A stretch of DNA of 64,000 bases from Microtetraspora fusca. GTDB lineage: Bacteria; Actinomycetota; Actinomycetes; Streptosporangiales; Streptosporangiaceae. The notes beneath the pieces are model-generated. The model saw only the letters and a list, made by a program, of their open reading frames with translations. It made no database searches and was not told the DNA's origin. The stretch is taken from contig NZ_BBYK01000074.1 of assembly GCF_001570365.1 (NCBI RefSeq), forward strand, positions 26,572 through 90,571, given 5' to 3'. Below are positions 51,250 to 61,006 of this stretch, one piece after another (position 1 is the stretch's first letter; every line of letters starts with the position of its first letter). Position numbers and translations under genes: made by a program.

Positions 51250-52209
51250 GTGGTGAAGGCCGTCGTCGGCTACGCGGTGTCTCGGCTCGCGCTGATGGCC
51301 GGCCTGCTCCTCGTGGTGTCGTTCGTCGTCTTCTCGCTCACCTACCTGGCGCCAGGGGATCCGCTGGACGCGATCGCGGGGAACTTCCCCCGTACGCCTG
51401 AGGTCACCGCGGCGCTCACCGCCCAGTACGGCCTGGACCGCCCGTTCCACGAGCAGTACCTCTCGTGGCTGGGCCGCGCCGTGCAGCTGGATCTCGGTGA
51501 GTCCATCATGACCCGGCAGTCGGTGCTGGTGGAGATCACCGAGCGGATGGGGGTCACCCTGTTCCTCAGCGCCTACGCCTTCGTACTGGCGGTGGCGCTG
51601 GGAGTCCCGCTGGCGGTCCTCGCCGCGACCCGCCCCCGGACGATCTGGGACCGCCTGGCCGTTACCGTCTCGGTGGTCGGGGTGAGCGCGCCCGCGTTCG
51701 TCACCGGGCTCGTGCTGCTGTACCTGTTCGGCGTCCGCTGGCCGGTGTTCCCCATCTACGCCGCGGGCGACGGGTTCGCGGACCGGGTGGCCCACCTGAC
51801 CCTGCCCGCGGTCGCGCTGGCGTTCATGGCTCTGGGACTGATCGTGAAGTTCACCCGCTCGTCCCTGCTGACGGTGCTCGACCAGGACTACATCACCTTC
51901 GCGCGGGCCCGAGGGGTGCCGCCGCGCCGAGTGTTGCTCAGGTACGGCCTGCGCAACGCGCTGGTTCCGGTGATCACGGCCCTGGGGCTCGTCCTGATCG
52001 GGATGCTCTCCGGCAGCGTGTTGATCGAACAGACCTTCTCGCTGCCCGGCGTGGGCGGGCGGATGGTCGAGGCGGTGACGTCGACCGACATCCCCATGAT
52101 CCAGGGCATGGCACTGCTCATCGCCGCGACCGTAGTGCTGATCAGTCTGCTGGTGGACCTCGCGTACTTCGCTGTCAGCCCCGACCTTCGACGGAGGTTC
52201 CGCTCGTGA
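51250..52209 (+). CDS. Peptide ABC transporter permease, DppB/OppB type (locus B)
   Basis: A 319-residue, six-helix permease. It starts near VKAVVGYAVSRLALMAGLLL and carries TYLAPGDPLDAI and an EAA loop QDYITFARARGVPPRRVLLR. The start is GTG, either 51250 or 51253. It follows the binding protein by 34 bases and overlaps the next permease by four, forming the channel with it. Confidence 0.9.
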   Translation: MVKAVVGYAVSRLALMAGLLLVVSFVVFSLTYLAPGDPLDAIAGNFPRTPEVTAALTAQYGLDRPFHEQYLSWLGRAVQLDLGESIMTRQSVLVEITERMGVTLFLSAYAFVLAVALGVPLAVLAATRPRTIWDRLAVTVSVVGVSAPAFVTGLVLLYLFGVRWPVFPIYAAGDGFADRVAHLTLPAVALAFMALGLIVKFTRSSLLTVLDQDYITFARARGVPPRRVLLRYGLRNALVPVITALGLVLIGMLSGSVLIEQTFSLPGVGGRMVEAVTSTDIPMIQGMALLIAATVVLISLLVDLAYFAVSPDLRRRFRS

Positions 52210-53051
52210 TCGAGCCGCAGACTCGCCGCCGCGCGCGGAGCAGACGGATCCCACTGCTGGTGCTGGGTGCGGTCGTCGTGGTGCTGGGCGGCTTCGCCAT
52301 GGCCGCCTTCGGAAGCGTGCTGGCGCCGCACGACCCTTACGCCGACAGTCTCCAGAACACACTCCTGAGCCCCTCGTCCACCTACTGGCTCGGTACGGAC
52401 GATGCCGGGCGGGACGTGCTGTCCCGAGTGCTGGTGGGCGCGAGGCTCGCGGTGCTCGGCCCGGTCGTGGTGGTGATCGTGTCGGCTCTGATCGGCACTC
52501 TCTTCGGGCTGCTGGCCGGCTACCACGGTGGCGTCGTGGATTCGGTGGTGATGCGAGTCACCGATCTGCTCTCGTCGCTTCCGGCCCTGCTGGTCGCCGT
52601 CGTGCTCACCGGGGCACTGGGGGGCGGATACGCGGTCGCGGTGGCAGTCACCTGCCTGTTGACGATCGCGGTCGACATGCGCGTGGTGCGAGGCGCCGCA
52701 CTGGAGGTGCGGCAGAAGGCGTACGTCGCCGCCGCGATGACGCTGGGGCTGGGCAAGTGGCGGGTGATGTTCGTGCACATCCTGCCGAACGTGGTGGGCC
52801 TGGTCGTGGCGAACGTCTTCCTGAACCTCGCGCACGTCCTGGTGGTGCTCGCGGCCCTCTCCTTCCTGGGCCTGGGCATCCCGCCCGGGGCCGCCGACTG
52901 GGGGCGCATGCTCTCCGAGAACATCGCACTGCTGCAGAGCCAACCCCTGGCGGCCATCGCCCCCGGCGCCGCACTGGTCCTCTTCGCGGTCTCCATGAAC
53001 CTGGTCGGCGACTGGGTGTTCGACACCATCAGCAATCGGGAGCGGTCATGA
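52206..53051 (+). CDS. Peptide ABC transporter permease, DppC/OppC type (locus B)
   Basis: A 281-residue permease with the LGTDDAGRDVLSRVLVGARL signature and EAA loop QKAYVAAAMTLGLGKWRVMF. The GTG start overlaps the preceding TGA by four bases (GTGA), and its own stop overlaps the ATPase ATG in the same way. It forms the heterodimeric channel with the preceding permease. Confidence 0.9.
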   Translation: MIEPQTRRRARSRRIPLLVLGAVVVVLGGFAMAAFGSVLAPHDPYADSLQNTLLSPSSTYWLGTDDAGRDVLSRVLVGARLAVLGPVVVVIVSALIGTLFGLLAGYHGGVVDSVVMRVTDLLSSLPALLVAVVLTGALGGGYAVAVAVTCLLTIAVDMRVVRGAALEVRQKAYVAAAMTLGLGKWRVMFVHILPNVVGLVVANVFLNLAHVLVVLAALSFLGLGIPPGAADWGRMLSENIALLQSQPLAAIAPGAALVLFAVSMNLVGDWVFDTISNRERS

Positions 53052-54952
53052 CTGTGGCGATACCGGGTTCGGGGCCGGATTCGGGACGAGCTCCGGTGGG
53101 CGTCCAGGGCGAGTCGCTGCTGGAGGTCACCGGTCTGCGCGTCGGCGTCGGGAGTGACCCGACACTGCGGCCGCTGCTGCGCGGTGTGGACCTGACGGTC
53201 GCCCGGGGCGAGGCGGTCGGCCTCGTCGGCGAGTCCGGCAGCGGAAAGTCGATGCTCGCCCGGTCCGTGGTGCAGTTGCTTCCTCGCGGACTGTCGATGG
53301 ACGGCTCGATCACCTACCAGGGACGTGAACTGGTGGGTGCCCGGGGAGCGGCGCTGCGCGCGCTGCGCGGCCGGGAGATCTCGCTGATCTTCCAGGACCC
53401 GTTCACCATGCTGAACCCGACGATGACGTGCGGCGACCAGGTGGTCGAGTTGGTCCGCGACGAGAACGGCCGCCGCCTCACCCGCGAACGCCGCCGCGAG
53501 GAGGTGGAGCGACGCCTGCGCGAGGTGGGCATCCGGGACGCTTCGGTGGCCGACGCATACCCCAGTGAGTTGTCCGGGGGCATGCGGCAGAGAGTGGGCA
53601 TCGCCGCGGCGCTGGCGCTCGACCCGAACCTCGTCATCGCCGACGAGCCGTCGACGGCCCTGGACGTGACGACGCAACGCGAGATCCTCCGTCTGCTGCG
53701 CGGGCTCCAGCGTTCCCGGGGCATGGGGCTCATCCTGATCACCCATGACCTGCGGCTGGCGTTCTCGATGTGCGACCGGCTGGCGGTGATGTACGCCGGC
53801 GCCGTCGTGGAGGTGGGAGACGCCCGCGATGTCGCGGAGCGGCCGATTCATCCGTACACGATGGGACTGATCAGTTCAGAGCCCCCGGCTGACCGCCGGC
53901 TGGTGCGGATCGGTGCCATCCCCGGTACGGCGGCCCGAGCCGATGAGCATCCGGAGGACTGTGCCTTCGCGCCGCGGTGCGCCTGGGCGAGCAGCCGGTG
54001 CGGCGCCGAGCTTCCAGTGCTGACGCCTGTCGAGCCGACACGTTCGGTGGCCTGCCTGCGCGTCGACGAGTTGACCGTCGAGCTGGAACGTGCCCGCACC
54101 CAGATGCAGAACGCGGCATCGGTCGAGGTCGAGCAGTCGGCTGCGGGGCAGTCGCTGGTGCGGGTGCGCGAGCTCCGCAAGACCTACGGTTCCGCGCGAA
54201 GGCAGGTCGTCGCGCTCGATGGGGTGGACATCGACATCTCCGCCGGAGAGTCGGTCGGCATCGTCGGCGAGTCCGGCAGCGGCAAGAGCACGCTCGCGAA
54301 GTGCCTGCTCGGGCTGGAGACCGCGGACGCGGGATCGGTCGTCCTCGACGGGGTCGACGTCTCCGACTACGCCCGCCTGGATCGGCGGGACCTGGCCACC
54401 GCCCGACGTACGGTGCAGATGGTCTTCCAGGACCCGCAGTCCACGCTCAACCCCTCGTTGTCGATCGGGGCGGTCCTGGCCGAGGCCGTTCGCGCCGGCG
54501 GCGTACGTGACGGCGTGCCGGATCGCGTGGCGGCGCTGATGGATCAGGTCGGGCTACCGCGGACGCTCGCCACGCGTAAGCCTCGGGCACTCTCCGGCGG
54601 GCAGCGACAGCGGGTCGCCATCGCGCGGGCCCTGGCCGTCAACCCGAAGCTCGTGGTGTGCGACGAGGCGGTTTCCGCGCTCGACGTCTCGGTTCAGGCG
54701 CAGATCCTCAACCTGCTCAACGAGCTGCGGTCCGAGCTCGGCATCTCGATCGTTTTCATCACTCACGACCTCGCTGTGGTGCGCCAGGTGACGGACCGGG
54801 TGTACGTCATGCGGCACGGCGCGGTGGTCGAGGGTGGTCCTACCGCGGACGTCCTGGATCGTCCGTCTCATGAGTACACGCGGCTGCTGCTGTCCGCCGC
54901 CCCGAGCCTGTCCGCGGACTGGCTCGGCATCTCCGAGGAGGCGAGTGCCTGA
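53048..54952 (+). CDS. Fused double ATP-binding subunit of peptide ABC transporter (locus B)
   Basis: A 634-residue fusion of two ATPases. Walker A GESGSGKS at ~61 and ~408, signatures LSGGMRQR (~176) and LSGGQRQR (~516), and Walker B VIADEP and VVCDEA. The C-terminal oligopeptide motif of the first half is CAFAPRCAWASSRC. Both halves look catalytically complete, although the second Walker B reads DEA instead of DEP, a common variant. The ATG overlaps the permease stop by four bases; the M20 gene begins directly after its stop. Confidence 0.9.
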   Translation: MTVAIPGSGPDSGRAPVGVQGESLLEVTGLRVGVGSDPTLRPLLRGVDLTVARGEAVGLVGESGSGKSMLARSVVQLLPRGLSMDGSITYQGRELVGARGAALRALRGREISLIFQDPFTMLNPTMTCGDQVVELVRDENGRRLTRERRREEVERRLREVGIRDASVADAYPSELSGGMRQRVGIAAALALDPNLVIADEPSTALDVTTQREILRLLRGLQRSRGMGLILITHDLRLAFSMCDRLAVMYAGAVVEVGDARDVAERPIHPYTMGLISSEPPADRRLVRIGAIPGTAARADEHPEDCAFAPRCAWASSRCGAELPVLTPVEPTRSVACLRVDELTVELERARTQMQNAASVEVEQSAAGQSLVRVRELRKTYGSARRQVVALDGVDIDISAGESVGIVGESGSGKSTLAKCLLGLETADAGSVVLDGVDVSDYARLDRRDLATARRTVQMVFQDPQSTLNPSLSIGAVLAEAVRAGGVRDGVPDRVAALMDQVGLPRTLATRKPRALSGGQRQRVAIARALAVNPKLVVCDEAVSALDVSVQAQILNLLNELRSELGISIVFITHDLAVVRQVTDRVYVMRHGAVVEGGPTADVLDRPSHEYTRLLLSAAPSLSADWLGISEEASA

Positions 54953-56305
54953 ATGCGAACCAGTCCCGAGGTCGAGGAGCTGATCCGGCGTGATACGGCT
55001 CGCATGGTCGAGGACCTCAGAGAAGCAGCGCGGATCCGGTCGATCTCGTCCTCTCGTGATCCGCAGCTGCGGGACATGGCCCGGTGGATCGCCGCCCGGC
55101 TCGGCGGCCTCCTCGACCAGGTGGCCCTGGTCCCGGTGCCGGGCGCACCCGATGCGGTGCTGGGGCGCGCCTCGGGGCGAGGGGACCGGCGTGTTCTCCT
55201 CTACTCCCACTACGATGTCCAGCCGACCGAACCAGATGATCAGTGGCGGCATGACCCCTTCGAGGGCGTGATAGAAGACGGCTCTCTCTTCGGCCGGGGC
55301 GTCGTCGACGACAAGGCGGACATCCTCGCCCGCATCCACGCTCTGGAGATCTGGCGGGCGCTCGGCCGCGAACTCCCGTGCGACCTGGTCTGGTTGAGTG
55401 AGGGAGCCGAGGAGATCGGCAGCCCCGGCCTCGGGGAATTTACCCGTGAACATCTGGCCGGGCTCGGCATCGACGCATGCCTGTGGGAGTCATATCTGCG
55501 CGGGGAGGAAGGCGAGCCCGAGCTCGTCTTCGGATGCCGTGGTCTGGTGTACGTCGAGCTGCGGCTGCGCACCCTGAGCGTCGACCAGCACTCGTCCTTC
55601 GCGGCCATCCTCCGGTCCGCGACGGCCGAGATGGTACGCGCGCTGGCCGGCCTGACCGACGAGACCGGACGATGTGTGATCGCCGGTTTCCACGACGGCA
55701 TCCTGCCCACGGAGCAGAGGGCGCTCCAACTGGTCGAGGAAGCGCCGCTGCCGGCGCTCTCCGCGGCCAGTATCGGGGACGTCCCTCCGCTCCTCCCGGG
55801 GGACGAGCGTGAGCTGCGTCACCGGTTCGCCCTGGAGCCCACCTGCAACATCGCGGGCATCAGCGGTGGTTTCACCGAGCCGGGAGTGCAGACCGTCCTC
55901 GCGAGCGAGGCGACGGCGAAACTCGACTTCCGCATCGTCCCGGGCCAGGAGCCCGGTCGCGTGGTCCGGCTGCTGCGTGAACACCTCGAGAAGCAGGGGT
56001 ACGGGGAGATCTCCGTCCGGGAGATAAGCCTCGTCCCGCCACACCAGAGCAGACTCGACTTCCCGGTGGCCGAGGCCGTCGAGCAGGCCGCGCGCGAAGT
56101 GATGGGGAAGGATCCGGTGATCCGGCCGATCATCCCGGGCACCGGCCCGCTCGCGCTCGTGGCCGGTGTGCTCGGGGTGCCGGTGGTCTGCCCGCCCGGC
56201 GCCTTTCGTATGTCCAGCCTGGTCCACGCGCCAAATGAGAACCTGTCCATCGCGGACTACCTCGACGCGGTCCGGTTCAACGTCCGGCTGCTCGAGCTGC
56301 TCTGA
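54953..56305 (+). CDS. M20-family metallopeptidase (dipeptidase-like)
   Basis: A 450-residue cytosolic zinc enzyme. Active-site blocks: LYSHYDVQP (His ligand and Asp), RGVVDDKAD (bridging Asp), SEGAEEIGSPG (catalytic Glu and ligand Glu) and LVHAPNENL (last His). The lid domain includes PTCNIAGISGG. The group contains carnosine-type dipeptidases and deacylases. The ATG follows the ATPase stop with no gap, so it is the last gene of the importer operon and probably cleaves the imported peptides. It converges with the FMN oxidase gene. Confidence 0.88.
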   Translation: MRTSPEVEELIRRDTARMVEDLREAARIRSISSSRDPQLRDMARWIAARLGGLLDQVALVPVPGAPDAVLGRASGRGDRRVLLYSHYDVQPTEPDDQWRHDPFEGVIEDGSLFGRGVVDDKADILARIHALEIWRALGRELPCDLVWLSEGAEEIGSPGLGEFTREHLAGLGIDACLWESYLRGEEGEPELVFGCRGLVYVELRLRTLSVDQHSSFAAILRSATAEMVRALAGLTDETGRCVIAGFHDGILPTEQRALQLVEEAPLPALSAASIGDVPPLLPGDERELRHRFALEPTCNIAGISGGFTEPGVQTVLASEATAKLDFRIVPGQEPGRVVRLLREHLEKQGYGEISVREISLVPPHQSRLDFPVAEAVEQAAREVMGKDPVIRPIIPGTGPLALVAGVLGVPVVCPPGAFRMSSLVHAPNENLSIADYLDAVRFNVRLLELL

Positions 56306-56334
56306 TCTGGCGCGTCCTGGACACGGATGGCGGG

Positions 56335-57522
56335 TCAGCCCGGGTTGCGGCCGGTGCCGGGCCGGCAGGGGTGCGCCAGGAACCGGCGATCGAGGTCGTT
56401 GACGTCGGCGCAGCCCAGGAGTTCGAGCGTGTTCTGGATCTCGTGGGTGAGCATGCGTAGTACCGCACTGACGCCATGCCGTCCGTCCGCGGCGAGACCG
56501 TAGAGCCAGGGGCGGCCGATCAGCACCGCGCGTGCCCCGAGTGCGAGGGCCTTGACCACGTCCGCTCCGCGCCGTACGCCGCCGTCGATCAGGACCTCGG
56601 TGGAGGTTCCCACGAGTTCGTCGACGACGCGCGGGAGGGCCTCGATCGTCGCCTGAACGCCGTCGAGCTGGCGGCCACCGTGGTTGGAGACCACGACGGC
56701 GGCGGCGCCGAGCTCGTGTGCCCGTCGCGCGTCCGCCGGCGTCATGATGCCCTTGACCGCGATCGGCCCCCTCCACTGGTCCTGGATCCACTCGAGGTCG
56801 TCCCAGGTCTGGCTCCGGTTGAACAGGTGCCCGAACCAGCCGGCGACCCCGAGCGCCCCGGTCTTCGGCACCGCGCCGAGCCCGGAGATCGTGCCCAGGC
56901 GGATGCCGGGCCCCTGTCTGAACCGCCACCCCCAGCCGAGGTGGCTGAGCACGTCCACGGCGTTCCGCATGTTCACCCGCGGCGGGACGGTCATGCCGTT
57001 GCGCAGGTCGCGTTCCCGGATGCCGGCGGTCGGCGTGTCGACGGTGAACAGCAGTGCCCGGGCGCCGGCCTCACGTGCCTGGGCGATGACCTCCTCGGTC
57101 AGGGCGCGGTCCTTCCAGGCGTAGAGCTGGAACCACAGCGGCCCCTCGGTGTGCTTCACCACCTCCGCCGCGGAGAAGCTCGAGGTGGTGCTCATGGTGA
57201 ATGCGGTGCCGTGTTCGAAGGCGGCGGCCGCGGCACCGCGCTCGGCACTGGGGTGTACCAGCGCGGGCATGCCGGTGGGACCCAGCACGACGGGGATGGA
57301 CAGCGGAGTGCCGAGCACGGTCGTCTCCAGCCGAAGGGCGGACACGTCCACCAGTACCCTGGGCGCGAATCGGACGTCGGCGTACGCGCTCAGGTTCGCG
57401 CGGGCGCTCACCTCGTCTCCGGCACCGCCGTCGACGAAGTCGAAGACCATGCGGGGCAGCGCCGCTCGGGCGGCCGCTCGCGCGTCGTGGAGGTTCGTCC
57501 ACCGGTCGGACTTTCTGGACAA
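56335..57522 (-). CDS. FMN-dependent alpha-hydroxy-acid oxidase/dehydrogenase
   Basis: A 395-residue TIM-barrel flavoenzyme of the lactate/glycolate/mandelate group. Key blocks: FDFVDGGAGDEVSARANLSA, STTSSFSAAEVVKH, WFQLYAWKD, VDTPTAGIRERDLRNGM, WRGPIAVKGI (FMN-contacting Lys), catalytic His-Arg in SNHGGRQLDG (~278-283) and DGGVRRGADVVKAL. The residues for FMN binding and hydride removal are present; the substrate (lactate, mandelate or other) cannot be assigned. The TTG start at 57522 has AGGAG six bases upstream. It follows the D-aminoacylase on the same strand by 36 bases, so they likely share a transcript. Confidence 0.88.
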   Translation of the reverse strand: MSRKSDRWTNLHDARAAARAALPRMVFDFVDGGAGDEVSARANLSAYADVRFAPRVLVDVSALRLETTVLGTPLSIPVVLGPTGMPALVHPSAERGAAAAAFEHGTAFTMSTTSSFSAAEVVKHTEGPLWFQLYAWKDRALTEEVIAQAREAGARALLFTVDTPTAGIRERDLRNGMTVPPRVNMRNAVDVLSHLGWGWRFRQGPGIRLGTISGLGAVPKTGALGVAGWFGHLFNRSQTWDDLEWIQDQWRGPIAVKGIMTPADARRAHELGAAAVVVSNHGGRQLDGVQATIEALPRVVDELVGTSTEVLIDGGVRRGADVVKALALGARAVLIGRPWLYGLAADGRHGVSAVLRMLTHEIQNTLELLGCADVNDLDRRFLAHPCRPGTGRNPG

Positions 57523-57558
57523 TTCGAACTCCTGTCCTGCAACTGGATAATGCTGGTA

Positions 57559-59154
57559 TCACGGGTGTCGGGGAACGAGGCGCATCCCATGCCGGCCCCC
57601 GAGGTAGCGTCCGTCGCGCGCGACGACTCTTCCTGCGAGCATCACCCAGGCGATTCCTTCCGGGGATCGTATGGGGTCGGTGTACGTCGCAGTGTCCTGG
57701 ACGGTGGCGGGATCGAAGGCGACGAGGTCCGCCACCATTCCCGGACGCACGGATCCTCGATCGACCAGGCCGAATGCGGCGGCGGGCAGCGATGTCATGC
57801 GGCGTACCGCGTCCTCGAGGGTCAGCAGTCCTGTCTCACGCACGTACCGTGACAGCACGCGGGGGAACGTGCCGAACTGGCGGGGATGGGGCAGGCCGCG
57901 CGCCCCCGGTGGGAGGCCGTCGGAGCCGATCATCGTCTGAGGGTGGACGAGAGCCGTCCGCAGATCGCTCTCGCACATCGAGTGGATGACCATGCTGATC
58001 CGCAGATGTTCGGTCAGCAGCAGGTGGACCAGGGTGTCGGCGGGCTCTCGCGCCAGCTCGTCGGCGATGTGCCGCAGGGACTTGCCGTCGTGCTCGCCCC
58101 GCGAGGAGGACGCGATGACGATGTTCTCCCAGCCGGAGCCGAACGCGAGGTTCTCCCAGTCGTCGCCATCCCGTGCCAGGTCGGCTCGTAGGCGCTTCAC
58201 CACGTCGGGGTCCTGGAGTCGACGCAGGACCTGCTCCGTGCTCCCGTCACGGACCCACGGCGGCAACAGTGCGGAGAGGACGGTGCTCCCGGCGGTGTAC
58301 GGGTAGACGTCGTGGCGGATGTCGTGTCCCTGCCGCCGAGCATCGTCGATCCGAGACAGGACCTCCGGCATCGCGCCCCAGTAAGGGCGGCCGGCCACCT
58401 TCAGGTGCGAGATGTGCACGGCGCGACCGGTGTGCCTGGCGACGGCCAGGGCTTCCTCCACGCTCTGGCGGAGCTGGCGACCCTCGCCGCGAACGTGGGT
58501 GGCGTAGACGCCTCCCGCGGGGAGCTGGGCGACCAACTCCGTCAGTTCCGCGGGAGGGGCGAACATACCCGGGTCGTAGATCAACCCGGACGAGAGGCCG
58601 AAGGCGCCCGCGTCGAGAGCCTCCCTGAGCAGGTCGCCCATCGCGGCCAGCTCCTGCGCGCCCGGCCGGCGCGCGGCGCGCCCGGCCGTGCCCACCCTGA
58701 GCGCGTGGTGCCCCACCAAGGGAGCGACGTTGGTCACGTACCCGAGCTCGTCGGAAAGGACGAGGAGGTCCGTGAAGGAGGGGCTGCTCGGGGTGCCCGG
58801 CGGAAAGAAGCGGGCGACGAGTTCTGCGAGTTCCCCCCGGTGGGTGGGGAGCGCGGGACCCAGGCTGAAGCCGCAGTTGCCGACCACCTCCGTGGTCACG
58901 CCCTGAAGGATCTTCGAGGTGTCCGCGTCCTCCAGGAAGGGGGCGTTGTCAGCGTGCGAGTGCACGTCGATGAAGCCGGGAGCGACGACCATTCCGGAGG
59001 CGTCCAGCACCTCGAACGGGTCCGGTGGCACAGACCCGGGTGGTTCGACACCGGCGATCAGGCTCTCCTCCACCACGACGTCCGCGGGAAACGGGGGACG
59101 GCCGTCGCCATCGAGGATCACGGCACCGGTGATCAGCACGGGCGTTCGGTTCAC
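57559..59154 (-). CDS. N-acyl-D-amino-acid deacylase (D-aminoacylase family, locus B)
   Basis: A 531-residue paralogue of the locus A deacylase with the same catalytic set: DVHSHADNAPF, VGNCGFSLGP, ATHVRGE, HISHLKVAG and IGSDGLPPG. GGAGGA precedes the GTG at 59154. It is divergent from the ThDP enzyme and co-directional with the FMN oxidase downstream. The expected role is release of a D-amino acid (or related amine) from an N-acylated or D-configured amide delivered by the adjacent importer. Confidence 0.87.
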   Translation of the reverse strand: MNRTPVLITGAVILDGDGRPPFPADVVVEESLIAGVEPPGSVPPDPFEVLDASGMVVAPGFIDVHSHADNAPFLEDADTSKILQGVTTEVVGNCGFSLGPALPTHRGELAELVARFFPPGTPSSPSFTDLLVLSDELGYVTNVAPLVGHHALRVGTAGRAARRPGAQELAAMGDLLREALDAGAFGLSSGLIYDPGMFAPPAELTELVAQLPAGGVYATHVRGEGRQLRQSVEEALAVARHTGRAVHISHLKVAGRPYWGAMPEVLSRIDDARRQGHDIRHDVYPYTAGSTVLSALLPPWVRDGSTEQVLRRLQDPDVVKRLRADLARDGDDWENLAFGSGWENIVIASSSRGEHDGKSLRHIADELAREPADTLVHLLLTEHLRISMVIHSMCESDLRTALVHPQTMIGSDGLPPGARGLPHPRQFGTFPRVLSRYVRETGLLTLEDAVRRMTSLPAAAFGLVDRGSVRPGMVADLVAFDPATVQDTATYTDPIRSPEGIAWVMLAGRVVARDGRYLGGRHGMRLVPRHP

Positions 59155-59392
59155 GAATCCTCCAGGGGACGCTGGCTGCCGAGGGGCCGGTTCTGAGCGG
59201 CGCGATCGCCGCGAACGCGTCAACGCTAGGAAGGACGAGATGTCGCGGACCTCATGCGGTCCAACGAATCCAGGTGTCCCGAGTCTGTGGGATCACACGA
59301 CATTCGCCGCCTATCCACCCCATAAGGTCGGCGGGATAAGACCGGCGCAGTGACCGTGTCCTGTTCGCCTGACAACCCGTATGGGAGTAGCC
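59155..59392. promoter_or_regulatory. Divergent promoter region of locus B catabolic genes
   Basis: A 238-base spacer between the D-aminoacylase and ThDP genes. A short dyad GGACC-tcatgc-GGTCC lies near 59238-59253. No standard -35/-10 pair is clear. It should hold promoters for both transcripts and probably sites for the PucR regulator. Confidence 0.4.
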
Positions 59393-61006
59393 GTGTATCT
59401 CCACCAGGCCATTGCGCGCACTCTGCGTGACCATCTCGATGCGACGACTCTGTTCGGTGTGATCGGCGAAGGGAACCTCTACCTGGTCGACAGCTACCGG
59501 GGACTTCCGGGAGCCCGGTACGTCGCGGCCGCACACGAAGCGGGTGCGGTTCTGATGGCGAACGGATACGCCCAGGTGTCCGGAAAGGTCGGCGTCGCGA
59601 CCGTGACGCACGGGCCCGGCCTCACCAACACCGTGACCGCGCTGGTCGAGGCGGTCCGTAACCGGTCGTCGGTCGTGCTCATCGCGGGTGACACCGCTGC
59701 CGACGACTCCAGGAACGTCCAGAACATCGACCAGGCGGCCGTGCTCGCCGGCACCGGGGCGACGCTCGTACAGGTCACCGACGCCGCGCAGGCTCAGACC
59801 CAGCTGGTGGCGGCCTGCCGACGTGCTCTGGACGAGCGGCGTCCGGTCGTCCTGAACCTGCCCGCCGACCTGCAGTGGTCCCAGGTCGAGCAGATGCGCG
59901 ACCTCCCGCCCCAGCGCTCCGCCGAGTCCCCGGGCGTGGCCGAGAGCGAGCTGAACGACGCGCTGGGCCTGCTGGCCGCCGCGCGACGGCCGGTTCTGCT
60001 CGCCGGGTCGGGCGCCGCGAATCCGCGTGCCAGGCAGGCCGTCATCCGGCTCGCGGAGCGTCGGGGGGCGCGGCTGGCGACGACCCTGAAGGCCAAGGAC
60101 CTCTTCCGCGGACATCGCGCGGACCTGGGAGTCTGCGGGGGGTATGCGTCGCCGGAAGCTGTGGCGGCGATCAGCAAGAGCGACTGCGTGGTGGCCTTCG
60201 GCGCGAGCCTGAACGACTGGACGACGGAGCGCGGGGGCCTGTTCGGCTCAGCCCGGGTGGTGCAGGTGGATATCGACCCGACGAGTTTCGGGCGGCACCT
60301 GAGTGTCGACGTCAGCCTCCTGGGCGACAGCGCCGATGTCGCCGCGGAGATGCTCGCGTTGCTCGAGGACGCCGAAATCGAACCGAGTACGTTCATCGAC
60401 GAACCTCCGGCAGAGGCGAACGGTCCCGACGCGAAACGGCGCGGCACGGCTTCGGTACTCGACGGGGCGGCGGCGGTGTCGGCCATCGAGTCGATGGTGC
60501 CGCAGGAGCGCACCCTCGCCATGGACGCCGGCCGGTTCCTCTACCTCGCGGTCCCGGGGTTCTCCAATCCGCCGCTGAACGCGTACGTGCATTCGCTGAA
60601 TTTCGGAGTGATCGGGATCGGGCTCGCCAACGCGATCGGAGCATGGTTCGCCGCTCCGCAGCGGCCGGTGCTGCATGTCACCGGTGACGGCGGATTCATG
60701 CTCGGTGGGCTCAACGAGTTCCACACCGCGGTTCGTGAGGGCGCCGACCTGATCGCCGTTGTGCTCAACGACGGTTCGTACGGCGCCGAGCACATCCAGC
60801 TGCGCAACCGTGAGCTGCCTGTCGACGTCTCGATGATGGCCTGGCCTGATCTGGCCGCCGTCGCGACGGCGTTGGGGGGCCACGGGGTGACCGTGCGGTC
60901 CCTGACGGACCTTGAGCGCGTCGAGGACGTGGTGCGGAGCCGGGTCGCTCCGGTGCTGGTCGACGTCCGTCTCGACCCGGACCACCTCAACACGTTCGTC
61001 AGCTGA
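59393..61006 (+). CDS. Thiamine-diphosphate-dependent enzyme (acetolactate synthase/benzoylformate decarboxylase-like)
   Basis: About 537 residues with the three ThDP domains. N-terminal PYR domain: VIGEGNLYLVDSY and catalytic Glu in AAHEAGAVLMANGYAQ (~47). C-terminal PP domain: GDGGFMLGGLNEFH followed by VVLNDGSYG, the GDG...N Mg-ThDP motif (~431). The FAD loops typical of true acetolactate synthase are weak, so a keto-acid decarboxylase or a carboligase is equally possible. The GTG at 59393 has GGGAG five bases upstream; an ATG at 59381 is in frame. Beside an FMN hydroxy-acid oxidase, it may decarboxylate the keto acid formed. Confidence 0.85.
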   Translation: MYLHQAIARTLRDHLDATTLFGVIGEGNLYLVDSYRGLPGARYVAAAHEAGAVLMANGYAQVSGKVGVATVTHGPGLTNTVTALVEAVRNRSSVVLIAGDTAADDSRNVQNIDQAAVLAGTGATLVQVTDAAQAQTQLVAACRRALDERRPVVLNLPADLQWSQVEQMRDLPPQRSAESPGVAESELNDALGLLAAARRPVLLAGSGAANPRARQAVIRLAERRGARLATTLKAKDLFRGHRADLGVCGGYASPEAVAAISKSDCVVAFGASLNDWTTERGGLFGSARVVQVDIDPTSFGRHLSVDVSLLGDSADVAAEMLALLEDAEIEPSTFIDEPPAEANGPDAKRRGTASVLDGAAAVSAIESMVPQERTLAMDAGRFLYLAVPGFSNPPLNAYVHSLNFGVIGIGLANAIGAWFAAPQRPVLHVTGDGGFMLGGLNEFHTAVREGADLIAVVLNDGSYGAEHIQLRNRELPVDVSMMAWPDLAAVATALGGHGVTVRSLTDLERVEDVVRSRVAPVLVDVRLDPDHLNTFVS

